DNA from: Sphaerisporangium fuscum
Lineage (GTDB): Bacteria > Actinomycetota > Actinomycetes > Streptosporangiales > Streptosporangiaceae
Assembly: GCF_018531465.1 (NCBI RefSeq)
Contig: NZ_JAHDTF010000054.1
Coordinates: 1 to 45,540 of the forward strand
Length of the DNA stretch: 45,540 nt
Direction: 5' to 3'
The notes under the pieces are model-generated. The model saw only the letters and a program-made list of their open reading frames with translations. It did not search any database and was not told where the DNA came from. Each line of letters opens with the position of its first letter. Position 1 is the first letter of the stretch. This document shows positions 45,454 through 45,540 of this stretch, in pieces. Made by a program: the position numbers and the translations under genes.

Positions 45454-45540
45454 CGTCCTCCGCATCCGGCGCGCCGGCCGTGTCCCCGCCCCGCCTCGGC
45501 GGCGCGCCGGGCGGGCCGGCGGGCCGTCCCGGTCCGCGGC
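45450..45540 (+). CDS. Start of a probable ABC transporter permease (partial, runs off the window)
   Basis: GTG at 45450 overlaps the receptor stop (GTGA) and opens a frame uninterrupted to the end of the window (about 30 codons, Ser/Pro/Gly/Ala-rich). Position after a PotA-like ATPase and PotD-like receptor makes a PotB/PotC-type permease likely; no membrane segment is yet visible. Confidence 0.5.
   Translation, partial: MTSSASGAPAVSPPRLGGAPGGPAGRPGPR

Overview
The window is very GC-rich DNA with strong G/C preference at third codon positions, frequent GTG starts and many 4-nt stop/start overlaps (GTGA, ATGA). The order hisI, trp-associated membrane protein, trpC-trpB-trpA, MauE/DsbA pair, lgt, gltB-gltD and pyk resembles the conserved trp/glt/pyk neighbourhood of filamentous actinomycetes. 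I infer an actinobacterium, probably of the Streptosporangiales, from gene content and order; no database search was made.

Layout. 1-4.9 kb (minus): an FtsX-type ABC exporter with two ATPases, one carrying an AbrB-like tail. 4.9-9.7 kb: an accessory stretch with a large perfect hairpin, a possible Nudix fragment, a frameshifted secreted serine hydrolase, a degraded S26 signal peptidase remnant, an intact RdmC-like hydrolase and two small coupled genes of unknown function. 9.7-15.5 kb: a winged-helix regulator divergent from a two-gene hydrolase operon (alpha/beta hydrolase and class-A beta-lactamase-like protein, both with a similar N-terminal domain), then a nitrilase-family amidohydrolase, a cupin and a PNPOx-like protein. 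15.5-20.4 kb (minus): a flavin monooxygenase split by a single-base frameshift, overlapping a very large SARP/BTAD-ATPase regulator. 20.7-24.1 kb: pyruvate kinase and a secreted subtilisin-like protease. 24.3-30.3 kb: gltB-gltD with a clear intrinsic terminator. 30.7-36.2 kb: an envelope module (MauE-like redox membrane protein, DsbA-like thioredoxin, Lgt, VIT1-type transporter, two paralogous two-cysteine exported proteins). 36.4-41.6 kb: trpA, trpB, trpC, DUF2752, dispanin, Trp-associated membrane protein and hisI, with no trpE/G/D. 41.6-45.5 kb: a Cache-domain protein and GntR/FadR regulator divergent from a PotA-like ATPase, a polyamine-type lipoprotein receptor and the start of a probable permease.

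How they fit together. Core metabolism (pyruvate kinase, glutamate synthase, Trp and His biosynthesis) alternates with envelope maintenance (lipoprotein acylation, disulfide chemistry) and with accessory blocks showing decay. The most unusual signals are the TM-free Cache protein coupled to GntR, hisI and a polyamine-type transporter; the paired hydrolases with a shared N-terminal domain; the ABC ATPase with an AbrB-like tail; and two frameshifts that both look like loss of one C immediately before AGGG.
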